Shown: in pieces, positions 1 through 6,416 of the stretch | Position numbering within the stretch: the first letter of the stretch is position 1 | Layout of the letters: each line of letters opens with the position of its first letter | Assembly (NCBI GenBank): GCA_016839875.1 | Contig: JAEOTK010000286.1 | Span: 1 to 6,790, forward strand | Direction of reading: 5' to 3' | DNA: 6,790 nt | Source: Candidatus Heimdallarchaeota archaeon | GTDB taxonomy: Archaea > Asgardarchaeota > Heimdallarchaeia > Heimdallarchaeales > Heimdallarchaeaceae | Translations under genes and position numbers: made by a program | The notes under the pieces: model-generated | Told to the model about the DNA's origin: nothing | The model's input: the letters and a program-made list of their open reading frames with translations, nothing else | Database searches by the model: none

Positions 1-201
1 GAAACTAAAGAAGGAAACTATTGGAATGATTTGTACGAAAAGAAATCTTATCTTATAGATGGCGATGCTGAATCTACTGATCGTTACCCATTAAATGAAA
101 ATATGGAAAGAACAGATTATGAATATACACTGGTTATTCCTGCACTTATCCTTGTAGCTATTATTCTTAAACGCAGGAAGAATATCCGCCTAAAAACATA
201 G
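1..201 (+). CDS. C-terminus of a secreted, membrane-anchored NosD/beta-helix-type surface protein (5' end missing)
   Basis: The frame is open from base 1 and ends at TAG 199-201, giving 66 residues of a longer protein. Seen directly: a GNYW motif at visible residues 5-8, then YLIDGDAESTDRYPL at about 18-32, then a hydrophobic segment (about 44-55) and a basic tail (KRRKNIRLKT). The GNYW plus 'iDG..s.DryPL' pattern is the usual closing turn of archaeal NosD/periplasmic copper-binding-like, right-handed parallel beta-helix repeat proteins. The tail is a C-terminal membrane anchor with the positive charges inside. The protein is therefore probably exported and displayed on the cell surface. The substrate or ligand cannot be read from this fragment, and the repeat domains lie outside the window. 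A T-rich terminator follows within 20 bases. Confidence is good for the surface-protein class and lower for the exact family. Confidence 0.7.
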   Translation, partial: ETKEGNYWNDLYEKKSYLIDGDAESTDRYPLNENMERTDYEYTLVIPALILVAIILKRRKNIRLKT

Positions 202-220
202 AAATAAAAATTTGAATGTA

Positions 221-244
221 TTTTCTTTTTTCACTTTTTTTTTT
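221..244 (+). terminator. T-rich transcription terminator after the surface protein gene
   Basis: Tracts of 4, 6 and 10 T residues, broken only by C and CAC, begin 20 bases after the stop codon at 201. Archaeal RNA polymerase terminates at such U-rich tracts without needing a hairpin, and no stable hairpin is visible here. The position fits termination of the upstream gene before the redox operon promoter. Confidence 0.6.
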
Positions 245-373
245 CAAAATAATATCCCTTAAATCAACAAATCTTACAGAATTCACATGTTTTTCAGGAA
301 AATACTTTGTTCACAAAGATAGTAAAAGAGATCCAAAAACAAGTGTATTTTCAATTCTTGTTCCAAAGACAAA

Positions 374-384
374 TTTAAATTATA
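374..384 (+). promoter_or_regulatory. Putative TATA box of the glutaredoxin-FTR operon
   Basis: The TTTAAATTATA stretch is centred about 31 bases before the ATG at 410. An archaeal transcript starting 25-30 bases downstream of the box would have a leader of only a few bases, or none. This agrees with the lack of a GGTGA-type ribosome binding site before the ATG. The surroundings are very AT-rich, so a chance match is possible. Confidence 0.45.
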
Positions 385-409
385 GTCAAATAGAAGTATA
401 GTGACGATT

Positions 410-721
410 ATGAAATTCGAAGATATCAAAATACCTGGGGAGCTAACAATTGTCACAGGTGACAAGAGTGAGAAGGAAATTGTAATGTTTGCTCTGAGCA
501 CTTGTCAATGGTGTCAGAAAGCCAAGAAATGGCTTAATGATAATGACTATTCTTACCAATATATCGATGTTGATCTCCTACCTTTAATGGAAAAGCGAGA
601 ACTTAAACGTTCTTTAATGAAGATGTATGAAGTTATGGTTAGATACCCCTTTCTTATTGTTAATGGGGACCTATTTCATTCTGGTTTCAGTGAAGAAAAA
701 TACAAAGAGCTAACTGCATAA
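410..721 (+). CDS. Glutaredoxin-like CXXC redox protein
   Basis: A small cytoplasmic thiol-disulfide oxidoreductase of the thioredoxin fold, 103 residues from this ATG, the usual size for a glutaredoxin. After a short N-terminal extension comes the first strand (EIVMFALST), then the active site CQWC (Cys32 and Cys35), then the helix KKWLNDND and the strand YQYIDVDLL. A proline in RYPFLIV (Pro80) is at the expected cis-Pro position before the last strands. The strand VNGDLFHSGF and a C-terminal helix follow. An in-frame GTG at 401 would add three residues. ATG is preferred because it fits the TATA-like box at 374-384, and neither start has a Shine-Dalgarno sequence. The FTR gene starts 13 bases after its stop, so the two are almost certainly co-transcribed. 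This protein is then the natural electron acceptor of that reductase. That partnership is inferred from gene order and families. Whether it uses glutathione is doubtful in an archaeon, and its targets are unknown. Confidence 0.85.
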   Translation: MKFEDIKIPGELTIVTGDKSEKEIVMFALSTCQWCQKAKKWLNDNDYSYQYIDVDLLPLMEKRELKRSLMKMYEVMVRYPFLIVNGDLFHSGFSEEKYKELTA

Positions 722-723
722 TT

Positions 724-728
724 GGTGA
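724..728 (+). promoter_or_regulatory. Ribosome binding site of the FTR gene
   Basis: GGTGA lies six bases before the ATG at 735, just after the stop codon of the glutaredoxin-like gene. It matches the archaeal 16S rRNA 3' end (anti-SD) and supports this start for an internal operon gene. The first gene of the operon has no such site. Confidence 0.65.
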
Positions 729-734
729 ATTGGA

Positions 735-1073
735 ATGGCTAAATCTAAATCTAAAGATGATGTTCTAAATTACGTCAAAAGAGTTTCTGAAAAACGAATT
801 TGGACTATTCACCCAAACGATGATGGAACACTCGATCTACTCATTGACGGATTAACATCAAACTTCAATAGAATTGGTTATTTCAATTGTCCGTGTCGTG
901 ATTCTGAAGAAGATATGAAGATAGATAGAGATATTGTTTGCCCATGTGACTATGCACAACCAGATATTGAAGAATATGGGAGATGTTATTGCGCATTGTT
1001 TTTTGACCCAAATTATGATTTTTCCACATCTATTGAGATGATTCCTGAGAGAAGACCTATGCCAGAGTGGTAA
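735..1073 (+). CDS. Ferredoxin:thioredoxin reductase, catalytic subunit
   Basis: Iron-sulfur disulfide reductase that passes electrons from reduced ferredoxin, through a 4Fe-4S cluster and an adjacent disulfide, to a thioredoxin- or glutaredoxin-like protein. The 112 residues are a normal length for the catalytic chain. The six-cysteine signature is complete: CPC at 52-54, CPC at 69-71 and CYC at 84-86. By alignment with the cyanobacterial enzyme, Cys52, 69, 71 and 84 should bind the cluster, and Cys54 with Cys86 should form the redox-active disulfide. Spacings are 14 and 12 residues, against 16 and 8 in spinach. The third motif is CYC where plants and cyanobacteria have CHC, so the His next to the redox Cys is replaced by Tyr. 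No variable (FTR-V) subunit gene is nearby, as is usual outside oxygenic phototrophs. The start has a GGTGA site six bases upstream. It is the second gene of an operon with the CXXC protein before it, which is the likely substrate. Confidence 0.93.
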   Translation: MAKSKSKDDVLNYVKRVSEKRIWTIHPNDDGTLDLLIDGLTSNFNRIGYFNCPCRDSEEDMKIDRDIVCPCDYAQPDIEEYGRCYCALFFDPNYDFSTSIEMIPERRPMPEW

Positions 1074-1082
1074 ATAATAAAA

Positions 1083-1092
1083 CTTTTTAAAA
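1083..1092 (+). promoter_or_regulatory. Putative TATA box of the acyltransferase gene
   Basis: CTTTTTAAAA is centred about 33 bases before the ATG at 1121, in the 47-base gap after the FTR gene. It predicts a leader of only a few bases. No GGTGA site precedes the ATG, which fits a separately started, near-leaderless transcript rather than simple read-through from the redox operon. Read-through is not excluded. Confidence 0.4.
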
Positions 1093-1120
1093 CACCTAAT
1101 TTGGATTTTATTGATTAGAT

Positions 1121-1921
1121 ATGGACAAAGTAGGCAACTACAAAGTCAAACCGTTTAAACGAGTAATTAATACTGAATTTGTTGAAATGTCATCTAATAA
1201 CTTCTTCATGACTGGTTTAGCTGAAATAGATGTCACAAAAGCAAGACAAATAATCTCAAAACACAAGGAAAAAACTGGTGAAAGAATCTCTTTTACAGCT
1301 TGGATCATTCACTGTATAGGTCATGCAATTGGTAAGCACAAAGAAGTCCATGCAGTAAAAAAACGAAAGAAACTGTTCATTTTTAATGATGTTGACGTTT
1401 TTGCCCCAGTAGAGAAAATCATTGATGGAAAGGTTTTTCCTGTAATTTTGGTCCTAAGGAAAACAAATGAAAAGACAGTTTTAGAAATTCACAATGAGAT
1501 AAGAGAAGCACAAACTGCAAAAGATGGTGAGATGACAACTGCAATACCAAAAAAGAAACTTAAACTCCTTTTATTTTTACCAAAATTTGTAAGATATCAT
1601 CTACTGTGGGGGAGAGCAAAAAGAAATCCTTTATTCCTGAAGAAAAACAATGGTACAGTTATGGTTACAGCAATTGGTATGTTCGGACATGGAAAAAAAG
1701 GTTGGGGAATAAACTTAGGTTTTGCACCTGTTAATATTGTCATTGGTGGAATATCTGAACAACCAAGATTGATAGATGGAAAATTGGTTAATAGAGAGTT
1801 CCTAAATCTAACCATTAAAGTAGATCACATAACAGTAGATGGAGCTCCAGCTACTAGATTTGGTAACGAATTACTCAATTTCATTGAAACTGCTTATGGG
1901 TTAGATGAATTCAAGGACTAG
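1121..1921 (+). CDS. Stand-alone 2-oxoacid dehydrogenase (E2)-type acyltransferase catalytic domain protein
   Basis: A 266-residue protein of the chloramphenicol-acetyltransferase-like fold that forms the catalytic core of E2 chains. Seen directly: an N-terminal FFMTGLAEIDVTKAR strand-helix (28-42), the acyltransferase core, GTVMVTAIGMFG (178-189), a GFAPVNIVIGGI segment (200-211) and the catalytic DHITVDGAPATRF (235-247). The last contains the HXXXDG motif with His236, Asp240 and Gly241. There is no lipoyl domain and no peripheral subunit-binding domain: the protein begins directly at the catalytic core, which is full length. Classical E2 enzymes have DHRXXDG, and here Ile replaces Arg. A basic, hydrophobic stretch at 143-170, ahead of GTV, resembles that of the stand-alone E2-like subfamily known from actinobacteria and archaea, whose acyl donor and acceptor are not established. 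The enzyme probably moves an acyl group from CoA or another thioester, but no substrate can be named. No E1 or E3 gene is in the window. It is co-directional with the redox operon. Confidence 0.82.
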   Translation: MDKVGNYKVKPFKRVINTEFVEMSSNNFFMTGLAEIDVTKARQIISKHKEKTGERISFTAWIIHCIGHAIGKHKEVHAVKKRKKLFIFNDVDVFAPVEKIIDGKVFPVILVLRKTNEKTVLEIHNEIREAQTAKDGEMTTAIPKKKLKLLLFLPKFVRYHLLWGRAKRNPLFLKKNNGTVMVTAIGMFGHGKKGWGINLGFAPVNIVIGGISEQPRLIDGKLVNREFLNLTIKVDHITVDGAPATRFGNELLNFIETAYGLDEFKD

Positions 1922-1951
1922 AACTCTTCAATTATTTACTATAAGAAAACA

Positions 1952-1999
1952 GATTTGTTTTTGTAGATACAAAATAAAAATAAAAAAATAAGAAATAGA
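1952..1999. terminator. Convergent, U-rich bidirectional terminator region
   Basis: This is the gap between two converging genes. It contains the inverted repeat TTTTGTA (1959-1965) / TACAAAA (1968-1974). On the + strand a T-rich run (1954-1962) follows the acyltransferase stop. On the - strand, bases 1999 to 1971 read as broken runs of T, including one of seven, just after the phosphoesterase stop at 2000. Such tracts terminate archaeal transcription, so both genes can end here. The two-base gap between the repeat arms makes a strong RNA hairpin unlikely, and the T tracts are the better evidence. Confidence 0.5.
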
Positions 2000-3541
2000 T
2001 TATTTCTGTTTCTTCTTCTTTAACACCATTACTATCATTATAGAACCTAAGACTAATAAGAATCCCCAATTTTTACTTCCAAAAAATGATGTCTCCTCTG
2101 TCTCCTCTGTAGCATCAAATCTTATTACTAATTGATTGTTATCTTCTACAACCTCATCGATTTGATTCTCAACATCGGTAGTTATGGTCCACGAATAAAG
2201 CAGACTTTCAGTTGCGTTCCAGTTATAAGTAAACTCAGCACTTTCATAAACATCTAGAGCTGGAACTGTAATGTCCCATGTTTCTCCGTTACTGATTTCA
2301 ATCCTTGCTGTTGTTTCTTCCGTAATATTCAATTCGCCAATATTTTTAATTGAAATAACTAGTTCTTGATTCTCTCCTTTAGTGATCTTGTTATTGAAGG
2401 GTAGAGTGTTGCATCTTAAATCGGGTTTATCGATTTTGTTTATTGTATATTGATCCATCAGTGATTGATTGGTTCTAAAAGCTCTCAGATCTATTTGATT
2501 CTCATAAACTTCTATTAGAACAGCATGATTAGTTGATTCTCCATAAACTGATTCTTCTATCTTATGTTCATCAATAAAATCATATAGAGGAGCTCCTGCC
2601 CCACCTGTAATAATATATGTTATATTGTTCTTGTATAACCTTTCATAGAAATGATCATGACCACAGAGTACTAACGAGATATTATTTGCCTCGTAAATTG
2701 GTACAAGAAGTGTCTTTAGGTCATCATAAAGGCCTTGTTTATAGGGATTTGATGATGCATATGCTGAACGATGCTGTACTACTATTTTCCAATCATAATC
2801 TTGATGCAAAGCTAGATCTGCTAATAACCAATCAATCTGTTCATCAAAAGTTTCACCATAATAAGGAGGATCGCTATGAATACATATGAAGTGGATAGGA
2901 CCATAATTAAAAGAGAAATATTCTTCTTTACCTGGAAAAGCAAAAGCATCATAGTAATTTGAGTGATTTTGTTCATGTGTTCCCATTACTGACATAAATG
3001 GTATGTGAGTAAGTACAGGAGAAAAATCGTAAAACCAAGGTGGCCATTGAGCATCTACATCACCATCGTCCACAAGATCTCCAGTAAATATAGTATAATC
3101 CATATCCAATAGATTGACAGTTTTAACAATTTCTTGTCTCTCTAGACGATTATGCCTTGAATCACCCCAGGTAACGAAATTTGTGTGTTTACCTGTTGTA
3201 CCAGTTTTAAATGTAGAATCATCACTCCATACCTTGCCGTCTCCTACTCTATAGTGATAAACTGAATCTGGAGTTAATCCAGTTATCTCTACATGGTGCC
3301 AATTTCCTAAATCTCCTGTTACTTCATTTCCATAACTATCATCAGTACCATATTGAACTCTTGATTCAGCTTCATCTAACGTTTTCCAGCTAGCAGTCAT
3401 TGTTGTTGAAGTATCATGCTGCCAAGATAAATGAACAAATATCGGTTGCGTATTTTTAGCTAATGACAGTTGTGAGGTAATAATTATTGGAGTAATTATC
3501 AATAGTGATAATAAAAGCAATTTCACTTTTTTATTTTCCAT
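2000..3541 (-). CDS. Secreted, membrane-anchored purple-acid-phosphatase-like metallophosphoesterase
   Basis: Extracellular phosphoesterase of 513 residues, substrate not identifiable. The start at 3541 gives a clear signal peptide (MENKK, hydrophobic core, end near residue 28) and fits a TATA-like box 27 bases upstream. An in-frame ATG at 3565 would add eight residues but lies inside that box. Domains in order: fibronectin-III-like/PAP N-terminal domain (about 33-113), metallophosphoesterase domain (about 119-360), CARDB-type beta domain (about 372-477, with DVENQIDEVVEDNN), an acidic linker, then a membrane helix (about 490-507) and a KKKKQK tail. Metal motifs are GDSR (Asp127), GDLVDDG (Asp155), GTHE (187-190), VVQH (His257) and GHDH (294-297). 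The third motif is normally GNHD/E, so Thr replaces the metal-binding Asn. The GDXXY tyrosine of true purple acid phosphatases is absent. Six N-X-S/T sites (Asn192, 287, 306, 358, 405, 442) fit an exported glycoprotein. A terminator separates it from tldE, so it is probably its own transcript. Confidence 0.88.
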   Translation of the reverse strand: MENKKVKLLLLSLLIITPIIITSQLSLAKNTQPIFVHLSWQHDTSTTMTASWKTLDEAESRVQYGTDDSYGNEVTGDLGNWHHVEITGLTPDSVYHYRVGDGKVWSDDSTFKTGTTGKHTNFVTWGDSRHNRLERQEIVKTVNLLDMDYTIFTGDLVDDGDVDAQWPPWFYDFSPVLTHIPFMSVMGTHEQNHSNYYDAFAFPGKEEYFSFNYGPIHFICIHSDPPYYGETFDEQIDWLLADLALHQDYDWKIVVQHRSAYASSNPYKQGLYDDLKTLLVPIYEANNISLVLCGHDHFYERLYKNNITYIITGGAGAPLYDFIDEHKIEESVYGESTNHAVLIEVYENQIDLRAFRTNQSLMDQYTINKIDKPDLRCNTLPFNNKITKGENQELVISIKNIGELNITEETTARIEISNGETWDITVPALDVYESAEFTYNWNATESLLYSWTITTDVENQIDEVVEDNNQLVIRFDATEETEETSFFGSKNWGFLLVLGSIMIVMVLKKKKQK

Positions 3542-3562
3542 GTTTAAAACATATGATAAAAC

Positions 3563-3572
3563 CATTTAAATC
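3563..3572 (-). promoter_or_regulatory. Putative TATA box of the metallophosphoesterase gene
   Basis: On the - strand this reads GATTTAAATG, centred 27 bases before the ATG at 3541. That is the distance expected if transcription starts at the A of the start codon. No Shine-Dalgarno sequence precedes the ATG. The box also contains the alternative ATG at 3565, an argument against using that start. Confidence 0.5.
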
Positions 3573-3599
3573 TTACTTCAAAAATAAGAATATTTAAGG

Positions 3600-3636
3600 A
3601 AAAATAAAGAAAAAACAGGAATAGCTTCATCCTGTT
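3600..3636 (-). terminator. Hairpin plus U-run terminator at the end of tldE
   Basis: On the - strand AACAGGA (3636-3630) pairs perfectly with TCCTGTT (3620-3614) across a nine-base loop, followed by TTTTCTTTATTTTT. It resembles a bacterial intrinsic terminator, which is more than archaea usually need. The TGA stop codon of tldE (3629-3627) is the first triplet of the loop, so the 5' arm of the stem is coding sequence. It ends the tldD-tldE transcript and separates it from the downstream phosphoesterase gene. Confidence 0.7.
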
Positions 3637-4994
3637 ATTGTATGATTTTGTATTGTTAGAGTTGTAGATTCTAGAGGGAAAGGTAGATCTATTACATCTG
3701 AACCTATCTCTTGAATATCCATCAGTGATTTGAAGAAATTACCTGCTATACTAACTGGTTTAACAGGATATACTATCTCTCCTTTTTCAACTAGATAGGC
3801 ATTTGTTGCAGTAACAGAGAAATCTCCAGTTATCATATTACTATGACCCATTCCCATGGGGAATCCTTCGATGTAAATGCCTTTATCACAATCAGATATT
3901 TGTTCCTCAAGATTCTTTTGACCTGGTTCAATGATTAATTTATTTGGTCCGATAGTGGGTATAGATTCGTATTCAGTAGGTTCGTTTCTATGTGCATTTC
4001 CAGTACTTTTGGCTCCAAATGCTGGTCCATAGAAATTATCAAAAAGGAAGCTCTTCAGAATTCCGTCTTTGATGATTTCATTTTTACCAATAGCTGTTCC
4101 TTCTGCATCTACAGCAGCTGTTGAAGGTTTAGTAGGAATCTGTCCATCATCATTAAGTTGTAAGGATGGTGTAGCAATTTGCTCGTTGAGTTTTGATCCT
4201 AATGGGTTTTGTTTCTCAACAACTGTACCTCCATTCAAACCTGTGGACAAAGCTGTACTAAGCAAGTATGACGCTGATAAAGGATGCCAGATAGTTGGAA
4301 TCTTTAAAGTGTCTCCTATAGGTTTTGAACCTAGATGTTTTAGAGCTCGATCAATAGCATTAGTTCCTATGTTAGAGAAATCTTGTACTGATCTTCCAAC
4401 AATGAAATCAAAAGCTGTGGATCTATCACCTTCTGCCATTGCAACGACATAAGCACTACCTACATGAATTGTGTTCATTGAAGAAACCATGCAACCTTCT
4501 GTTGTGGCTACAGCATAGCCTCCCCATTCAACTTCAGCACTGAGATTTGTTGCTACAATTCGTTGGTCATCAATATCACATTCATCAACAAGACCTTTCA
4601 GTTTCTCAACTTGTGCCACAGTATCTAACTGAGGAATTTCAGGATCTAGAACACCTTCAATACCTAGTTTACTATCAGATACAAATCCTGAAAATCGTGG
4701 ATCTTCTGGTCTATTCTTAGCAATATTATAGGCATTTTCTAAGGAATTTTTTATTGATTCTGGACTAAAACCAGCGCAAGTAGCAAATCCAACTTTTTTA
4801 CCGTCAGCTACTCTTACACCAACACCTTGAACCATACCATCTCTGCTTTCAGTTTTACCTTTGGAATAGTCTATACTTGTTATAGATTTTTTAATGACAT
4901 AAGCTTCTGCAGTAGGTATATTCATATCTCTAGCATACTTAATTGCTGAATCAGCTACTTCTAAAATTTCTGAGCGTATTTTCTCTAATACCAT
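3627..4994 (-). CDS. tldE: TldE (PmbA-type) subunit of the TldD/TldE peptidase
   Basis: Non-catalytic partner of the TldD/TldE cytoplasmic metallopeptidase, which in E. coli cleaves unfolded or leader peptides (microcin B17 maturation, CcdA degradation). From ATG 4994 it has 455 residues, about the family length. Family landmarks: an N-terminal TldD/PmbA alpha/beta domain with GVGVRV (58-63), DAEGTA (296-301), STGNAHR (330-336), TGDFS (389-393), and IAGN (416-419) near the C-terminal domain. The HEXXXH motif of TldD is absent, as expected for TldE: the matching region reads WHPLSASYLL (236-245). Upstream TTG and GTG codons at 5009, 5006 and 5003 are in frame. ATG 4994 is preferred because GGTGA (5004-5000) lies five bases before it, inside the last codons of tldD. 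Only base 4995 separates the TldD stop from this ATG, so the genes are co-translated and the products made in equal amounts. Its peptide substrate in this organism is unknown. Confidence 0.93.
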   Translation of the reverse strand: MVLEKIRSEILEVADSAIKYARDMNIPTAEAYVIKKSITSIDYSKGKTESRDGMVQGVGVRVADGKKVGFATCAGFSPESIKNSLENAYNIAKNRPEDPRFSGFVSDSKLGIEGVLDPEIPQLDTVAQVEKLKGLVDECDIDDQRIVATNLSAEVEWGGYAVATTEGCMVSSMNTIHVGSAYVVAMAEGDRSTAFDFIVGRSVQDFSNIGTNAIDRALKHLGSKPIGDTLKIPTIWHPLSASYLLSTALSTGLNGGTVVEKQNPLGSKLNEQIATPSLQLNDDGQIPTKPSTAAVDAEGTAIGKNEIIKDGILKSFLFDNFYGPAFGAKSTGNAHRNEPTEYESIPTIGPNKLIIEPGQKNLEEQISDCDKGIYIEGFPMGMGHSNMITGDFSVTATNAYLVEKGEIVYPVKPVSIAGNFFKSLMDIQEIGSDVIDLPFPLESTTLTIQNHTITG

Positions 4995-4995
4995 T

Positions 4996-6411
4996 TTATT
5001 CACCACCAACTAAAACTTCACTGACAACCAAATCAGGACCACCAATTCCCACTGGTAATGGATACTGAGAACTTTTTCCACATCCTCCGAAATATGAAGT
5101 AAACATTTCCATTGATTTAGTAACACCTTCAATCTGTTGAATGAAATCTAATATTTGTCCAGAGAGAGCAGCATCTTTTATTGGCTTAGTAATCTCTCCA
5201 TTTTCTATGAGATATCCTCTACTGCATTTGAATAGAAAGGTTCCATCCATATTTGCTTGACCTCCAGAAGTACCAGCTGTATAGATGCCATCTCCTACTT
5301 GTTCAGCAGCTTCTTCGAAAGTTATATCACCTGGTTCAAAATAGGTGTTTTTCATTCTTGGTATTGGAGGGAACATAAATGTGATAGCACGACTGTTACC
5401 AGTAGTTGAAGTATTCATCTTATTAGCTGTTCCTCTATCATGTAAATAACCAATTAGAGTACCATTTTCCATCAGAGTTGTTTTTCCTGTTTTAGTTCCC
5501 TGATCATCATAAGGTAGGAAGAAACCTCCATAAGAGGTGATACCCTCATCAATAATGGTTGCTTTTTCACTTCCTAATTGTTCACCCAAACGGTCAGCAA
5601 TTGGAGACATTCCTGTTACAACAAAATCTGATTCACTGAGATGACCAAAGCTTTCATGAGCTAGAACTCCACCCATTCTTGGTCCAACTAGAGCTCTTTG
5701 TTTTCCTGCTGGTGCAGCAACTGCTTCAGTTTGTTCTTTACACCAAGTTCCTGCATTTGCACCTAGAGTCTCTGGATGATATCTTTCATTATCAAAAAGT
5801 TCCATTCCTATTGACTGGCCAATTGCATCACCTCCACGAGCTTGTGTTGTTTCAGTCATTGCAATTGCAGTTATTCGGAAATCGACAAGATTTGGTGTCC
5901 AGTAAATTTCTGAACCTTCAGAATTAACAAATAACTTATCACCCCATAATTCTCCCCACAAACCTATAGTAGATTGAGCTTCAACTTTTTCCTTTGCAGC
6001 TGAAACTCCTCGTTTTAACATATCTAGTTTTTCATCGAATTCTACAGTTTTAGGATGGACTTTAATCTTAGGTAAAACCTTATCCTTGATTACTGGTCTG
6101 TCATCATACCTAACCTTCATCATATTTAGAGGATCTGTAGCTTTAGCTATTCCCAAAGCCCTTAGTGTTGTATTTCTGATAGCGTCAATAGAAATATCAG
6201 GGGTAAAAGAATAACCTGGGGAACCATTAACATAAGTCATTACTCCAAGTCCTCTTCTTTGTTTTGTAGATGATTCTTTGACCTGTTCATTGGTATAGTT
6301 AATAGTTGTCAAAGTTAAATCGTCATATCTAGCTTCTACAAAATCCGCACCATTTTTGCTTCCAAATTCTGTTGCTTTATGAAGCAAATCGAAAATAAAT
6401 TCATTATCCAA
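4996..6411 (-). CDS. tldD: TldD, catalytic zinc subunit of the TldD/TldE peptidase
   Basis: Catalytic half of the heterodimeric TldD/TldE zinc peptidase, 471 residues, the usual length. The active site is complete: HESFGH with His252, Glu253 and His257, plus Cys444 in GGCGKSSQ near the C-terminus, the third zinc ligand of the family. Other landmarks are YDDQGTKTG (301-309), the HDRGTANKM segment (324-332), TGNSR (337-341), RMKNTY (352-357) and the closing PVGIGGPDLVVSEVLVGG. The protein has no signal peptide and should be cytoplasmic. The start is TTG at 6411. No in-frame ATG lies nearby, and AAGGTGAG (6424-6417) sits six bases upstream, an excellent Shine-Dalgarno match that settles this start. 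It is first in a two-gene operon with tldE one base downstream. No candidate precursor peptide, cyclase or heterocyclase gene is visible beside it, so a housekeeping role in degrading unfolded peptides is as likely as peptide-product maturation. Confidence 0.95.
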   Translation of the reverse strand: MDNEFIFDLLHKATEFGSKNGADFVEARYDDLTLTTINYTNEQVKESSTKQRRGLGVMTYVNGSPGYSFTPDISIDAIRNTTLRALGIAKATDPLNMMKVRYDDRPVIKDKVLPKIKVHPKTVEFDEKLDMLKRGVSAAKEKVEAQSTIGLWGELWGDKLFVNSEGSEIYWTPNLVDFRITAIAMTETTQARGGDAIGQSIGMELFDNERYHPETLGANAGTWCKEQTEAVAAPAGKQRALVGPRMGGVLAHESFGHLSESDFVVTGMSPIADRLGEQLGSEKATIIDEGITSYGGFFLPYDDQGTKTGKTTLMENGTLIGYLHDRGTANKMNTSTTGNSRAITFMFPPIPRMKNTYFEPGDITFEEAAEQVGDGIYTAGTSGGQANMDGTFLFKCSRGYLIENGEITKPIKDAALSGQILDFIQQIEGVTKSMEMFTSYFGGCGKSSQYPLPVGIGGPDLVVSEVLVGGE

Positions 6412-6416
6412 ATTTT

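Noticed and set aside
216..401. 61-residue + strand ORF between the surface protein and the glutaredoxin-like gene
   Set aside because: It begins inside the T-rich terminator tract, giving a Phe-rich start. It spans the presumed promoter, has no ribosome binding site and shows no recognisable pattern.
283..501. 72-residue - strand ORF overlapping the start of the glutaredoxin-like gene
   Set aside because: It lies antisense to a well-supported gene and its promoter, with low-complexity hydrophobic composition typical of a shadow frame.
1074..1120. Possible CRISPR, tRNA or other RNA gene in the intergenic gaps
   Set aside because: No repeat-spacer periodicity, cloverleaf or conserved RNA motif was seen in any gap (202-409, 1074-1120, 1922-1999, 3542-3626, 6412-6645).
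2091..2110. Tandem CTCCTCTGT-type repeat in the phosphoesterase gene
   Set aside because: It is explained by the coding sequence for the acidic EETEET linker before the membrane anchor.
4069..4452. 127-residue + strand ORF opposite tldE
   Set aside because: It is fully antisense to a conserved coding region, and it shows no family features and no start signal. The other antisense frames within the acyltransferase (1597-1815), the phosphoesterase (2617-2889) and tldD (5679-5927) were rejected for the same reason.
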